A DNA stretch of 64,000 nt from Mesorhizobium sp. B2-1-1 (GCF_006442975.2 NZ_CP083954.1:1557501-1621500), one strand, 5' to 3'; positions 46,266 to 56,324 are shown, numbered from the stretch's first letter. The notes: a model not told the origin generated them from the sequence alone. Translations and numbers: made by a program.

Positions 46266-46748
46266 TCACGCAGCCTGTTTTTCCACTTGCACGGGCTTTG
46301 CCGCGGATTTTTCCTTGGCTTTGGCCATGCTGGTGCCGATCTCGATCTTGCGCGGTTTCATCTCTTCGGGAATCTCACGCTGAAGATCGACGGTCAGGAG
46401 ACCGTTGACGAGGCCGGCGCCGGTCACCTTCACATGGTCGGCAAGTTCGAAGCGTCGCTCAAACGGCCGTCCGGCGATGCCGCGATGCAGGTATTCGCCA
46501 TTGTCCTCTCCGGCACGCTCGCCGGCGATGACGAGCATGTTGGGTTCATGCACGATGCTCAATTCGTCTTGACTGAAGCCGGCTACCGCCATGGTGATGC
46601 GGTAGGCGTCGTCACCGGTCCTGGAGATATCGTAGGGCGGCCAGTTGTCGACGTTCGCCGTGCGGCTGGCATTCTCCAGCAGGTCGAAAATACGGTCGAA
46701 GCCTATGCTCGACCGATAGAGTGGTGAAAAGTCGAAAGCGGTTCTCAT
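46266..46748 (-). CDS. Hsp20 small heat-shock protein (IbpA-like)
   Basis: A 160-residue alpha-crystallin protein of the IbpA/class A rhizobial type: MRTAFDFSPLYRSSIGFDRI, then NWPPYDISRTGDDAYRITMA, VAGFSQDELSIVHEPNMLVI, and GLLTVDLQREIPE. The tail has RKIEI as I-x-I anchor and a Lys/Ala-rich end. The ATG at 46748 is chosen because AGGAGGA lies at ideal spacing; an ATG six bases earlier overlaps that site. Its 5' leader folds like a ROSE thermosensor. Partner of the downstream Hsp20, which is of a different class; two-class mixtures are typical of rhizobia. Confidence 0.92.
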   Translation of the reverse strand: MRTAFDFSPLYRSSIGFDRIFDLLENASRTANVDNWPPYDISRTGDDAYRITMAVAGFSQDELSIVHEPNMLVIAGERAGEDNGEYLHRGIAGRPFERRFELADHVKVTGAGLVNGLLTVDLQREIPEEMKPRKIEIGTSMAKAKEKSAAKPVQVEKQAA

Positions 46749-46830
46749 AGCCATATCCTCCTTCGCTGAGCAACATGGGTACGAGGAGTGCCAAGGATGC
46801 GGCACTCCTTGACCTGCCGGCCCTTCCGGC
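46749..46830 (-). promoter_or_regulatory. ROSE-like RNA thermosensor in the Hsp20 leader
   Basis: On the transcript strand a perfect 9-bp hairpin AGGAGTGCC/GGCACTCCT (46801-46809 with 46784-46792) precedes a short hairpin. In the latter, TTGCTC lies opposite the ribosome site in GAAGGAGGAT just before the start. A third GC-rich stem around 46815-46830 lies upstream. This order of stems ending with UUGCU pairing to AGGAG is the ROSE layout that represses small heat-shock genes at low temperature. Confidence 0.65.
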
Positions 46831-47015
46831 GCCGGCGGAATCGATCTGGGAACTGACGGGCGTGGCGTCAAGAGGCCTGATCGAACGTCTCGTCGAGATT
46901 CCGGCGGCCCTTGACGCGGCCTGAACGGCTGACCATCTCGATCACGGATGGACGGTCGCCGGTGACGCCATCCGATTGCTTACTCGCAAAAAGACGTCAA
47001 AAAACGGAGGAAGTG

Positions 47016-47333
47016 ATGAACGATATTCGGTTTCCCCAGCCGATTACCCTCGAATTGTCGGACGCCCCACGCAAGGTCGCCAGCAGCTTCGAGGCTCTGG
47101 AATGCCTGGATCAACAATGGCCGAAATGGGCGCGCGGACCAAGCTGGCGCGCCGCCGGCCGTGCATGCCGTGATGCGCTGGATGGCTGGCGCAGCGGGCG
47201 TGCCGCCTACAAGGCCTTCTTGAAGGCGGCCAAGCGAGCCGGCCTGACGAGGGGCCGCTCCGCTTCGCCCCAGCAATTCCGTTCCGCGGCGATGTCAAGG
47301 ACGGCCCAGCCGATGGCTGTCAGAGCAGGATGA
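47016..47333 (+). CDS. DUF982 domain protein
   Basis: A 105-residue protein with CGGAGGAAG before its ATG. The core follows DUF982: FPQPITLELSDAPRKVASSF, EALECLDQQWPKWARGPSWR, AAGRACRDALDGWRSGRAAY. DUF982 proteins are short, rhizobial and of unknown role. A second member lies at 51164-51460, on the other side of groESL. The C-terminal ~25 residues are basic and disordered. Confidence 0.8.
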   Translation: MNDIRFPQPITLELSDAPRKVASSFEALECLDQQWPKWARGPSWRAAGRACRDALDGWRSGRAAYKAFLKAAKRAGLTRGRSASPQQFRSAAMSRTAQPMAVRAG

Positions 47334-47456
47334 CACGAATCCCATCACTCATCCTGCTCGGGAACTCTGATTTTAGGTATGCTCAATCGAGCCTTTGAGC
47401 GCGCCGCGTTGCAGGCGACGCGCTTCAGGTTTTTTGATCCGCTCAATGTGATCCGC

Positions 47457-47735
47457 TCAATGGATGGCAACGATGCCGTCAACGGCGCGCCATTCCGACG
47501 GTGTGATTAGATGATGATGTGCGACGCGCACGGAATGCAGCGCGCCGTCCAGTTCGCTTTCCCAATAGCCAAGGAAGCCCTTCAACTCCGGGAAATCGGG
47601 AGCGAGGTCGTATTCCTGCCAGACATAGAGCTGCAGCAGGTTGGGGTAGTCAGGCATATGATAGTGAATCTCGGCCGTGGTCAGGCCGTAGCCATCCATC
47701 TGCAGGCGGAATTCTCTGCTGACCGCAGTCACCAT
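47457..47735 (-). CDS. Usg family protein
   Basis: A 92-residue protein matching Usg nearly end to end: SREFRLQMDGYGLTTAEIHY, HMPDYPNLLQLYVWQEYDLA, PDFPELKGFLGYWESELDGA and LHSVRVAHHHLITPSEWRAV. Usg genes are often found near tryptophan genes in alphaproteobacteria, but none are here, so this is a stand-alone copy. Molecular function is unknown. The next gene on this strand lies 24 bases upstream (47760-48101), and the two may be one transcript. Confidence 0.8.
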   Translation of the reverse strand: MVTAVSREFRLQMDGYGLTTAEIHYHMPDYPNLLQLYVWQEYDLAPDFPELKGFLGYWESELDGALHSVRVAHHHLITPSEWRAVDGIVAIH

Positions 47736-47759
47736 ATGTTTCTCCTTTCGCTTACGACC

Positions 47760-48101
47760 TTATGCATTCATCCTGGCGAAGTCGTGCCGGAATTCATCCG
47801 GCGTGGACCGCGGCGCCGGCACGTCGATGTCGAGCTTGCACAAGGCCTCCATGATGTGGTCGAAGGAAACCGGCCGCTCGACTCCCGGCGGCAGGCGCAG
47901 TTCCGGCATCGACTCCACCGCGCAGGCATCCGAGGCCCAAGACGACAGGATCGCCCGCTTTTCCCAGAGGTCGAGCGCGCCGTCTTCCAATACCTCGTCA
48001 GGATGTTTGAAGTGCCTCGCCGGCGAAAGCAGCCGGTCAAGCGAGGTGTCGGGCGTGTCAGTCAGGGAAGGCATGATCGGCGAAAATTTATGTCGGTCCA
48101 T
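47760..48101 (-). CDS. Hypothetical protein next to usg
   Basis: A 113-residue protein starting MDRHKFSPIMPSLTDTPDTS. Conserved-looking pieces are ARHFKHPDEVLEDGALDLWE, KRAILSSWASDACAVESMPE and FDHIMEALCKLDID. This resembles a short rhizobial family found with heat-shock genes whose role is not known. It has no signal or membrane segment. It is transcribed away from groES and towards usg. Confidence 0.65.
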   Translation of the reverse strand: MDRHKFSPIMPSLTDTPDTSLDRLLSPARHFKHPDEVLEDGALDLWEKRAILSSWASDACAVESMPELRLPPGVERPVSFDHIMEALCKLDIDVPAPRSTPDEFRHDFARMNA

Positions 48102-48252
48102 CGCTGTCCTCCGTCTGCAAAAACTCCTCGATAGCGTCCAGTTTCCGGCTGTGCTTCGGCAGCGCCGGCCAGGATAATCTTGTTGGCTCTTCACCAAAAT
48201 TCAAGCGGTGAAATCGTCGACCTGGCGAGAATCCCTGCATGATAACAACGCG

Positions 48253-48279
48253 TTGGCACTCTCATGCGACGAGTGCCAA
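48253..48279. promoter_or_regulatory. CIRCE operator upstream of groES
   Basis: TTGGCACTC - nine bases - GAGTGCCAA forms the inverted repeat bound by the HrcA repressor; it differs from the consensus by one base per arm (TTAGCACTC). It lies 159 bases before the groES start. HrcA control of groESL is established in rhizobia; hrcA itself is not in the window. Confidence 0.9.
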
Positions 48280-48437
48280 AATTTTTGCGCGGACCTCTTG
48301 AAACCGGAAAATTCCAAAACTAGCTCGATATGCGCGCGCGATGCCTGAACAAGGGTCGCGGCACCTCTTGCCGGGCCGATATTGCCGGTCCGGCGCGGAG
48401 GAACCTCAAAAACTGTTTGTCCTTGAAGGAGAACGAC

Positions 48438-48752
48438 ATGACGTTCCGCCCATTGCACGACCGTATCCTGGTCCGCCGCATCGAAGCCGAGGAGAAAACG
48501 GCTGGCGGCATTATCATTCCCGACACAGCCAAGGAAAAGCCGCAGGAAGGCGAGGTGATCGCCGCCGGCCCCGGCGCCCGCAACGAAGCCGGGCAGCTAC
48601 AGCCGCTCGACGTCAGGGTGGGTGACCGCATTCTGTTCGGCAAATGGTCCGGCACCGAGATCAAGCTCGGCGGCCAAGACCTGATTATCATGAAGGAAAG
48701 CGATGTGATGGGCGTGATCGAGCAGACCGCGACCGTGAAGAAGGCCGCCTGA
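48438..48752 (+). CDS. groES: GroES co-chaperonin
   Basis: A 104-residue co-chaperonin that caps GroEL and drives the folding cycle. The start [20 protein letters not shown] has AGGAGAACG upstream. The mobile loop [17 protein letters not shown], including the IIIP contact for GroEL, and the roof region ([20 protein letters not shown]) are intact, as is the final [11 protein letters not shown] strand. It has normal length and is followed by groEL after 57 bases in one operon under the CIRCE operator. Rhizobia carry several groESL copies; this one sits beside Hsp20 genes and may be a stress-type copy. Confidence 0.97.
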   Translation: MTFRPLHDRILVRRIEAEEKTAGGIIIPDTAKEKPQEGEVIAAGPGARNEAGQLQPLDVRVGDRILFGKWSGTEIKLGGQDLIIMKESDVMGVIEQTATVKKAA

Positions 48753-48797
48753 CGGCTTCTTGCCAAGTTACCAGTCAACGAAAGCTGCCTAAATTGA

Positions 48798-50441
<1,644 letters not shown>

Positions 50442-50455
50442 GACGCCGGGAGGCC

Positions 50456-50481
50456 GCCCGCTCCCACAAGTGGGAGCGGGC
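50456..50481. terminator. Strong hairpin after groEL
   Basis: GCCCGCTCCCAC pairs perfectly with GTGGGAGCGGGC across AA. It lies 15 bases after the groEL stop. There is no T-run, so it is more likely an mRNA 3'-end stabiliser or part of factor-dependent termination than a simple terminator. Confidence 0.65.
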
Positions 50482-50513
50482 GCTTCCCGGGGAAAGTTTG
50501 GAGAGAGACCACT

Positions 50514-50825
50514 ATGACCGGTATCGGTTCCGTTTCGGCGCCCACGCATCCGGCAAACGAATTTCTCGCCTACGAGGCAGAATGCAGGAGCGTGCTGGGG
50601 CCATTGTTGATGCGCGTTCTCGACATGGCCGAGTCCGCAGGCTGGAGCCGCCGTACGGCGGCGTCGACGCTGATGTTCCTGGCCGCGCAGCATGTGTCGG
50701 CAGCCTCGGAAGGCTCCGGCGGCTCAACCAGGGATGGAGGGCGCGATCATCTGAGCCCCACAGCGAATGATGGACCGATGTCCGGTTGGGGAGAGGACCG
50801 ACATGATCGTGGGCCAATTGCGTGA
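50514..50825 (+). CDS. Small hypothetical protein downstream of groEL
   Basis: A 103-residue protein starting MTGIGSVSAPTHPANEFLAY with GGAGAGAG upstream. The first ~65 residues are helical (ECRSVLGPLLMRVLDMAESA, RRTAASTLMFLAAQHV), the rest is glycine/asparagine-rich and disordered. I do not recognise the family. Its end overlaps the next start by 23 bases, so the three small genes 50514-51460 form a unit probably read with groESL. Confidence 0.6.
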   Translation: MTGIGSVSAPTHPANEFLAYEAECRSVLGPLLMRVLDMAESAGWSRRTAASTLMFLAAQHVSAASEGSGGSTRDGGRDHLSPTANDGPMSGWGEDRHDRGPIA

Positions 50826-51183
50826 ATGCCTGAAAACGTTGAGGTGGAAAGCGGCAGACCTCGTCGACGAGCTTGGTTGGCCGCAAGGCCAGGTCGCCGC
50901 CTGGCTCGATGGGCGGGCGCGGCCGCCGCTTTCCGTCCTTGCCTGGCTCGAGGCGCTCGCCAAGGCGCATAAGGCGCTACCGGCGCCCGGCCGAGGCTCG
51001 CCGGTGCTCAAGCCAAGCCCGGTCGAGCCAGCCGAGATCAGGCTCGCGGCCGCCGGAAATCCGACGACACCGGCGCACCCGCCCTATCCGCGCCGACCTG
51101 TCTTCGCGCACCAGGCTGCCCGACATGCTTCGGTTCGTTTGCCATCGAATGGAGGTTTAAACCATGGCACAGATGCGCTTTGA
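50803..51183 (+). CDS. Small HTH-like hypothetical protein
   Basis: A 126-residue protein starting MIVGQLRECLKTLRWKAADL, where AADLVDELGWPQGQVAAWLD then GRARPPLSVLAWLEALAKAH reads like a lambda-repressor-type helix-turn-helix. The C-terminal half is proline-rich and disordered. Overlaps both neighbours slightly, a sign of translational coupling. A DNA-binding role is suggested but unproven. Confidence 0.55.
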   Translation: MIVGQLRECLKTLRWKAADLVDELGWPQGQVAAWLDGRARPPLSVLAWLEALAKAHKALPAPGRGSPVLKPSPVEPAEIRLAAAGNPTTPAHPPYPRRPVFAHQAARHASVRLPSNGGLNHGTDAL

Positions 51184-51460
51184 AGAACCCGTGACCATCT
51201 TGGTCGGAATGGGGCTTCCGGTGACGATCGAGACTGCGATGGAAGCATATGCCATGCTGCAGGACTGGCCCGTTGCCAGCCGGAACGGCGCCCATGCCGT
51301 CGCCCTCAACGCTTGCAAAGCCGGCATTGCCGGCGAGATCGATGCGGAAACCGTGCGGGCGACCTTGATCGCCTTCGCGCGCCGCAATGACATTCTGGTG
51401 CCGAATATGATCTCGCCTGCCAGTATCGCATCCGGTGGCCGCGCCGTGCGAGCGGATTGA
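51164..51460 (+). CDS. DUF982 domain protein
   Basis: A 98-residue protein with GGAGGT before its ATG. It follows DUF982: FEEPVTILVGMGLPVTIETA, MEAYAMLQDWPVASRNGAHA and VALNACKAGIAGEIDAETVR. It resembles 47016-47333 only in this core. The function of the family is unknown. Last of the three overlapping small genes downstream of groEL. Confidence 0.8.
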   Translation: MAQMRFEEPVTILVGMGLPVTIETAMEAYAMLQDWPVASRNGAHAVALNACKAGIAGEIDAETVRATLIAFARRNDILVPNMISPASIASGGRAVRAD

Positions 51461-51547
51461 GTATCTATTTGCGACCTATCGGTGAGCGCCCCGGCGATCC
51501 AAAATGATCGGCCCGTCAGCCTCGAGCTGGCGGGCTGTCTCGTCGCC

Positions 51548-52465
51548 TCAGGCCGTTTCGACGAGACGCGAGCGTTTCTTCTCGGCGGCCGCCAGCAACT
51601 CGACGAAGGCGCGGACCTTGGCTGGCCGGAACCGGGCCGGAGGGAAAACGGCATGGATGCCGCCGACAGGCAACATCCAGTCGGCAAATACCGGCACGAG
51701 ACGTCCCTCGGCGATATCGTCGCCGACACTGTAGTCGGGAAATACGCCCAATCCGATACCGGCGAGCACGCAGGCAAGAGCCGCCGGGCTCTTGTCGCAC
51801 ATGATGACCGGGTTGAGTTCGGTCAACACCGTTTCTCCCTCTCTTGAAAACAGCCATTGGCCGACGCCGCGCAGCTGGGCGTTGCCGACCCAGGCAAGCG
51901 ATCTTGCCTGGCGCGGGGTGACATCGGGCGGCAGGCTTGCGGCGAAGCTCGGGTTCGCCACCACGACCTGCTGTATCGTGCCCAGGCGCCGCGCCTGATT
52001 GGACGAATCCGCAAGCCAGCCGACGCGGATGCCGAGGTCGATCTGCTCGTCCACCAGATTGCTGACGGCGTCATCGAAAATCGCCTCGACGCGCATATGC
52101 GGATAAGTTCGGAGATAGGCGGCCATGACCGGCGCAACGATCTTCGTGCCATAGTCGAGCGGCGCGGTCAGCCTCAGCATTCCCTTGGGTTCGATCGCCC
52201 CGTGCGAGATCTCGCCATAGGCCGCTTCGGCTTCGCGCAGGATGATCATCGCGCGGTCGTAGAACAGGCGACCCTCCTCGGTCGGCGTGACACGCCGCGT
52301 CGTGCGCCGCATGAGCGTCGCGCCCAATTCCTGTTCAAGCCTGCCGACCTGGTGGCTGACCACGGCCTTGGCTACGCCAAGCCGGTCCGCCGCCGTGGTG
52401 AACGAGCCTGTCTCCATCACCGTGGTGAAATAGACGAGCCGATTGAGATTCAGGAGTTCGGTCAT
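51548..52465 (-). CDS. LysR-family transcriptional regulator
   Basis: A 305-residue regulator. The N-terminal HTH (LNRLVYFTTVMETGSFTTAA, DRLGVAKAVVSHQVGRLEQE, LGATLMRRTTRRVTPTEEGR) is followed by the type-2 periplasmic-fold effector domain (~90-295) with KGMLRLTAPLDYGTKIVAPV and the VDEQIDLGIRVGWLADSSNQ loop. It is divergent from a DsbA-type protein and an NAD(P)-binding protein, which it probably controls. The 130-base gap between them should contain its binding site. Confidence 0.92.
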   Translation of the reverse strand: MTELLNLNRLVYFTTVMETGSFTTAADRLGVAKAVVSHQVGRLEQELGATLMRRTTRRVTPTEEGRLFYDRAMIILREAEAAYGEISHGAIEPKGMLRLTAPLDYGTKIVAPVMAAYLRTYPHMRVEAIFDDAVSNLVDEQIDLGIRVGWLADSSNQARRLGTIQQVVVANPSFAASLPPDVTPRQARSLAWVGNAQLRGVGQWLFSREGETVLTELNPVIMCDKSPAALACVLAGIGLGVFPDYSVGDDIAEGRLVPVFADWMLPVGGIHAVFPPARFRPAKVRAFVELLAAAEKKRSRLVETA

Positions 52466-52598
52466 GCGCTTTGTCTGATTGAATCAGACAGTTTGTATTA
52501 TTGGACGCTATTTATTGCAAGACCGTCACCTGCCACATGTGGCCAAGAAGTCTGGCGGATGCGGCAGCCAACGCCACGGCAACGGAGACCGGACGACC

Positions 52599-53237
52599 GT
52601 GGGCAATCCAGAAGTGACCTACCTTTTCGATCCGCTCTGCGGCTGGTGCTATGGCGCAAGCCCGATGCTCGAAAAACTGTCCGGCAGCGGCGTCCGCATC
52701 GAGCTCTTGCCGACCGGCCTGTTTTCGGGGGCAGGCGCCCGGCCGATGGATGACGGTTTTGCCGCCCATGCCTGGGCGAACGACCAGCGCATCGAGCGCT
52801 TGACCGGACAGGTTTTCACGCAGGGCTATCGGGACAACGTGCTGAATGTTCGCGGCACGTTGCTGGATTCCCATGCCGCGACCCTCGCGATCACCGCAGC
52901 GGGCCTGGAAAATCCCGGCCGCCGGCTGGCCGCGCTGAAGGCGATCCAGAACGCGCGCTATGTCGATGGGCGCGATATCGTCACGGTCGGCGGTGTCGCC
53001 GAGGTGCTCGCCGCCGCCGGCATGGCCGATGCCGGCGAACTGGTGAAGGCGCCAACCGAAGGATTGCTGACAGCTCACCGCGAACTGGTCGGCCGAGGCC
53101 GCGCGCTGTTCCAGCGCTTGCATTCCAATGGCGTGCCTTCGCTCGCCGTCATCCGCAACGATGCGCCGCGCCTCATCGGTTCGAACGCGCTGTTCGGCAG
53201 TTTCGACAATCTCCTCGCTCATATCGCGGCCGCGTGA
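52599..53237 (+). CDS. DsbA-family thioredoxin-fold protein
   Basis: A 212-residue protein read from the GTG at 52599, which has CGGAGACC upstream and starts at the first strand (NPEVTYLFDPLCGWCYGASP). CGWC is the redox pair and the long helical insertion (GRRLAALKAIQNARYVDGRD) and NGVPSLAVI cis-proline region are those of DsbA-like/FrnE-type oxidoreductases. There is no signal peptide, so it acts in the cytoplasm. It is divergent from the LysR gene and is followed by an NAD(P)-binding protein after 36 bases. Confidence 0.85.
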   Translation: MGNPEVTYLFDPLCGWCYGASPMLEKLSGSGVRIELLPTGLFSGAGARPMDDGFAAHAWANDQRIERLTGQVFTQGYRDNVLNVRGTLLDSHAATLAITAAGLENPGRRLAALKAIQNARYVDGRDIVTVGGVAEVLAAAGMADAGELVKAPTEGLLTAHRELVGRGRALFQRLHSNGVPSLAVIRNDAPRLIGSNALFGSFDNLLAHIAAA

Positions 53238-53273
53238 TCCCCAACCGACCTCCAACAAGGAATGGAAAAAGAT

Positions 53274-53885
53274 ATGGCAAAAGTCGCTCTCATCGGCGCA
53301 TCGGGCGCAGTCGGTTCGCGCCTGCTCAAGGAACTCTCCGACCGTGGCCATACCGTCACCGGCATCGCCCGCAATCCTGAAAAAATCGCTGCGCTGCCTG
53401 GCGTGACGGCCAGGAAGGGCGATGTCTTCGACATGGAAGGCCTGGCCAAGCTGATCCGCGGCCATGATGTGGTGATCAGTTCGGTGCATTTCCTCGACAG
53501 CGATGCCGACACGCTGATCGCCGCGGTGCGAGCCTCCGGCGTGAAGCGCTACCTGGTCGTCGGCGGTGCGGGCAGCCTTGAGGTCGCGCCCGGCAAGCGG
53601 CTGGTCGACACGCCCGAATTTCCCGACATCTACAAGGCCGAGGCGCAGAAGGGCGCCGACTTCCTCGACAAGTTGAAGACCATCGATGACCTCGATTGGA
53701 CGTTCCTGTCGCCGTCCGCCATGTTCATCCCGGGCGAGCGAACCGGCAAGTTCCGCCTCGGCAAGGACACGCTTCTGGCTTCGGACAAGGGCAGCAGCAT
53801 TTCCTTCGAGGATTACGCCATCGCGATGGTCGACGAGATCGAGAAGCCCGCCCACATAAAGCAGCGCTTCACCGTCGGTTATTGA
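53274..53885 (+). CDS. NAD(P)-binding (NmrA-like) oxidoreductase
   Basis: A 203-residue single Rossmann-domain protein: MAKVALIGASGAVGSRLLKE has the GASGxxG dinucleotide motif. ITGIARNPEKIAALPGVTAR-like sequence, DVVISSVHF and KRYLVVGGAGSLEVAPGKRL follow. The plan fits atypical SDR/NmrA-type proteins such as YwnB. Substrate unknown. Second gene of the LysR-divergent pair. The ATG at 53262 is also possible; 53274 fits relatives. Confidence 0.85.
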   Translation: MAKVALIGASGAVGSRLLKELSDRGHTVTGIARNPEKIAALPGVTARKGDVFDMEGLAKLIRGHDVVISSVHFLDSDADTLIAAVRASGVKRYLVVGGAGSLEVAPGKRLVDTPEFPDIYKAEAQKGADFLDKLKTIDDLDWTFLSPSAMFIPGERTGKFRLGKDTLLASDKGSSISFEDYAIAMVDEIEKPAHIKQRFTVGY

Positions 53886-53925
53886 CTAGGCAGGCCAGGC
53901 CAGCTGCTTCTTGTCCACCAACATT

Positions 53926-55380
53926 CTAAACGTCGCCCGTCATCATCGCTCGCAGCCATGCCGTGATGGCATCGAGGTCGATCGGTTTCGTCGTGTCGAC
54001 GTCGAAGAGCGGACCGCGCCGCAGCGGTTCGGCGCGCCTGGCGAGTTCGATCAGTTCGGGGATATAGGACGCGCCTGGATGGCCGGGGAGACGCTGGCCG
54101 AGCCGGGCGCCGTAACGCTCGGCAAGGACTTCGCCGGGCGCATGGCACCAGATTTCGACGGTCTGTTCGACCCCGGCATTCCTGAGATGATCATCGAGCA
54201 GCTCGCGCGGCTGGAAACCGAACCAGGCGTCGACGATGAATGTGGAGCCCGCTGGGGCTTCGCCGACGACTGACCAGATCGCCCGATAGCTGGCGCGGCC
54301 GAGCGTGCGGTTGAATGCGCGGTCGCCGCCGCCGAGCACCTCGAGAAACGGATTCTTGATCGTGTCGAGCGCAAGCAACGGCCATCCCATGCGGTCGGCG
54401 ATGCCGCGCGACACCGTGCTCTTGCCGCTGGCCGGGATGCCGTTGACCAGCACGGCGCGCCTGGCCGCGCCGGCTTGCACAAAATGCCGGCCAAAAATCG
54501 GCGCTGTCGCCATGTCTGTTCCGGCCAGCGCCTGCAATCCCGCCCCGATCACGCCGGCGTCGTCGCCGAGCTGCGCCGGCTCGACCGGGCACTGGTACCA
54601 CGGCGCCAGGGCCGGCGCGCGGCCGAGCGCCTTGTGTGCCGCCCAGCCAAGACCGCCGCCGAGCAGGACGACACCGGGGTCGAACATGGCGACGCTGGTA
54701 TCGATGGCGGCACGTAAGGGCATTGCCCAGGCTTCGAGTATAGTGCGCGCCTGGATGTCTCCGGCGGCGTCGCGGGCAAAGAGCTGGTCGACCGAAAGGT
54801 CGGTACGCAAGCCGGCCCGCGCGATGTGACGGCCAAGCGCGGTGCCCGAACTGGTGGTCTCGACACAACCGCGCCGGCCGCAGGCGCAGACCTCGCCATT
54901 GACGTCGACAGTGATGTGGCCGAGCTGCCCTGCCGTTGCCCGGCCACGCACGATCCGCCGATGTTGAGCGACGGCCCCGCCAATGCCGGTGCCGATGGTG
55001 AACATGGCGACGTCGTGATGGCCCCGGCCGGCGCCGAGCGCCATCTCGGCGACCAGTGCCATGTTGCAGTCATTGTCGATGACGACGGGCTTGCCGGCCA
55101 TGTCTTCCAGGCGCTGCGCCAGCGAGACGGAGGCCAGATTGACGTAGCCGCCGGACAGGACCGCGCGGCGATCCGCGTCGACGCGACCGGGAACACCGAT
55201 GCCGATGGCCGAAACCTCCGATGTGTCGAGCCGGCGCACCATCCCGGCGATCCGCGAGAGCACAGCCTGCGGGTCCGGCGCGCTCTTTTCGGACAGACGT
55301 TCGAGGATTTCGCCGGCGCCCGAAATGCGGGCGGCCCGCAGATTGGTGCCGCCTATATCTATCCCTATGCTGAGAGGCAT
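53926..55380 (-). CDS. ROK-family sugar kinase fused to a P-loop kinase-like domain
   Basis: A 484-residue protein. Residues ~1-300 are a ROK kinase: LSIGIDIGGTNLRAARISGA opens the ATP site, TIGTGIGGAVAQHRRIVRG follows, and CACGRRGCVE is the zinc-binding ROK signature. Residues ~305-480 add a second domain with a Walker A motif (VNGIPASGKSTVSRGIADRM), a VDAWFGF strand and a late EIWCHAP strand, as in small-molecule or zeta-toxin-like P-loop kinases. ROK proteins are usually ~300 residues, so the fusion is unusual. It lies 35 bases after the aldolase gene in one operon. Probably phosphorylates a sugar and a related compound in the same pathway; substrate unknown. Confidence 0.85.
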   Translation of the reverse strand: MPLSIGIDIGGTNLRAARISGAGEILERLSEKSAPDPQAVLSRIAGMVRRLDTSEVSAIGIGVPGRVDADRRAVLSGGYVNLASVSLAQRLEDMAGKPVVIDNDCNMALVAEMALGAGRGHHDVAMFTIGTGIGGAVAQHRRIVRGRATAGQLGHITVDVNGEVCACGRRGCVETTSSGTALGRHIARAGLRTDLSVDQLFARDAAGDIQARTILEAWAMPLRAAIDTSVAMFDPGVVLLGGGLGWAAHKALGRAPALAPWYQCPVEPAQLGDDAGVIGAGLQALAGTDMATAPIFGRHFVQAGAARRAVLVNGIPASGKSTVSRGIADRMGWPLLALDTIKNPFLEVLGGGDRAFNRTLGRASYRAIWSVVGEAPAGSTFIVDAWFGFQPRELLDDHLRNAGVEQTVEIWCHAPGEVLAERYGARLGQRLPGHPGASYIPELIELARRAEPLRRGPLFDVDTTKPIDLDAITAWLRAMMTGDV

Positions 55381-55415
55381 GACGTCCTGCACGTGTCGGT
55401 GATCCAACGCGGATA

Positions 55416-56324
55416 TCAGGCGGCGGCCTTGCGCCGGTGATGCCCGATTACCGCCTGGATCTCACGCAATCGCGGCACCGCGATGGTCTTAAGCCTTTCG
55501 CGCTGAATGTCACGATCGAGCGAGATGCAGTCCTTCCACAGCGAGCGGCCGGCGATGACGCCGGAGGCGCCGTTCTGCATGGCAATCTCGACCTGGCCGA
55601 GGAAGGTGGCGTGGTTGACGCCGGCCGAAAGCACCGCCCACGGCACCTCGCCAGCCATTCTGGTGATGTTGGCGCAGGCTTCCGGCGTTCCGGGATACGG
55701 AAGCTTCAGCACCTTTGCCCCGCACTCCAGCGATATCCTTGTGCCTTCCTCGACGAGCCAGGGGGTCTTCGCCGCATAATCTTCCGGGCTTTCGTCTTCG
55801 AGCTGATAGGTCAGGAATTCGACGACGAGCAACAAATCTTCCTGCCCGAAATCGGCGATGCATTGGCGCAGGATGGCGATGTTGTGCTCATTCGCTTCGG
55901 GCTTGTCGGCCCGCAGATACACCATGATCTTGCCGCCCGTGCCACCCAGTTCGCGCACGCGGCGCGCATCGATGCCGGGGACAAGGCGCGACAGGCGATA
56001 GCCTTCAGGCGAGACGTCGAAACCCGAGGCGTCGAGGCCGATAAGCAGCGCGGTATCGCGGTTCAGCACGCCCTCCTCGACAACCCGCGGCACCGCGCAG
56101 AGCGGGTCGAGCAGCACGCAGGACGCGGCACTTGCAAGGTAGCGCGTGATGTCGGCCTTGGTGTCGCCGAGCATGTCGTTGGTGATCCTGGCCTGTTCGG
56201 CCGGATCCGACGCCAGCAAGGTGCGCATGCCGCCGCGCTGGTCGCAGGCGATGGCCAGCATGGCCCCGTCCTTGCCGCATATCTGCTGATAGCCGCGCAG
56301 CTCCGCGGTGGTCATCTTTGTCAT
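55416..56324 (-). CDS. Tagatose-bisphosphate/sulfofructose-phosphate-type aldolase
   Basis: A 302-residue class I aldolase of the LacD/YihT type. Markers are MLAIACDQRGGMRTLL, LASAASCVLLDPLCAVPR, and the beta-barrel strands KIMVYLRADKPEAN, DLLLVVEFLTYQLEDE, GAKVLKLPYPG (likely Schiff-base lysine) and GVIAGRSLWKD. It would split a ketose bisphosphate or sulfo-sugar phosphate. First gene of an operon with the ROK fusion kinase and divergent from the SorC regulator. A start nine bases later (MTTAELRG) is also possible. Confidence 0.88.
   Translation of the reverse strand: MTKMTTAELRGYQQICGKDGAMLAIACDQRGGMRTLLASDPAEQARITNDMLGDTKADITRYLASAASCVLLDPLCAVPRVVEEGVLNRDTALLIGLDASGFDVSPEGYRLSRLVPGIDARRVRELGGTGGKIMVYLRADKPEANEHNIAILRQCIADFGQEDLLLVVEFLTYQLEDESPEDYAAKTPWLVEEGTRISLECGAKVLKLPYPGTPEACANITRMAGEVPWAVLSAGVNHATFLGQVEIAMQNGASGVIAGRSLWKDCISLDRDIQRERLKTIAVPRLREIQAVIGHHRRKAAA

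Noticed and set aside
46784..46809. Inverted repeat with GAGTGCC and GGCACTC halves, considered as a second CIRCE operator
   Set aside because: The half-sites are in the opposite order to CIRCE, and the position in the leader next to a masked ribosome site fits a thermosensor stem better.
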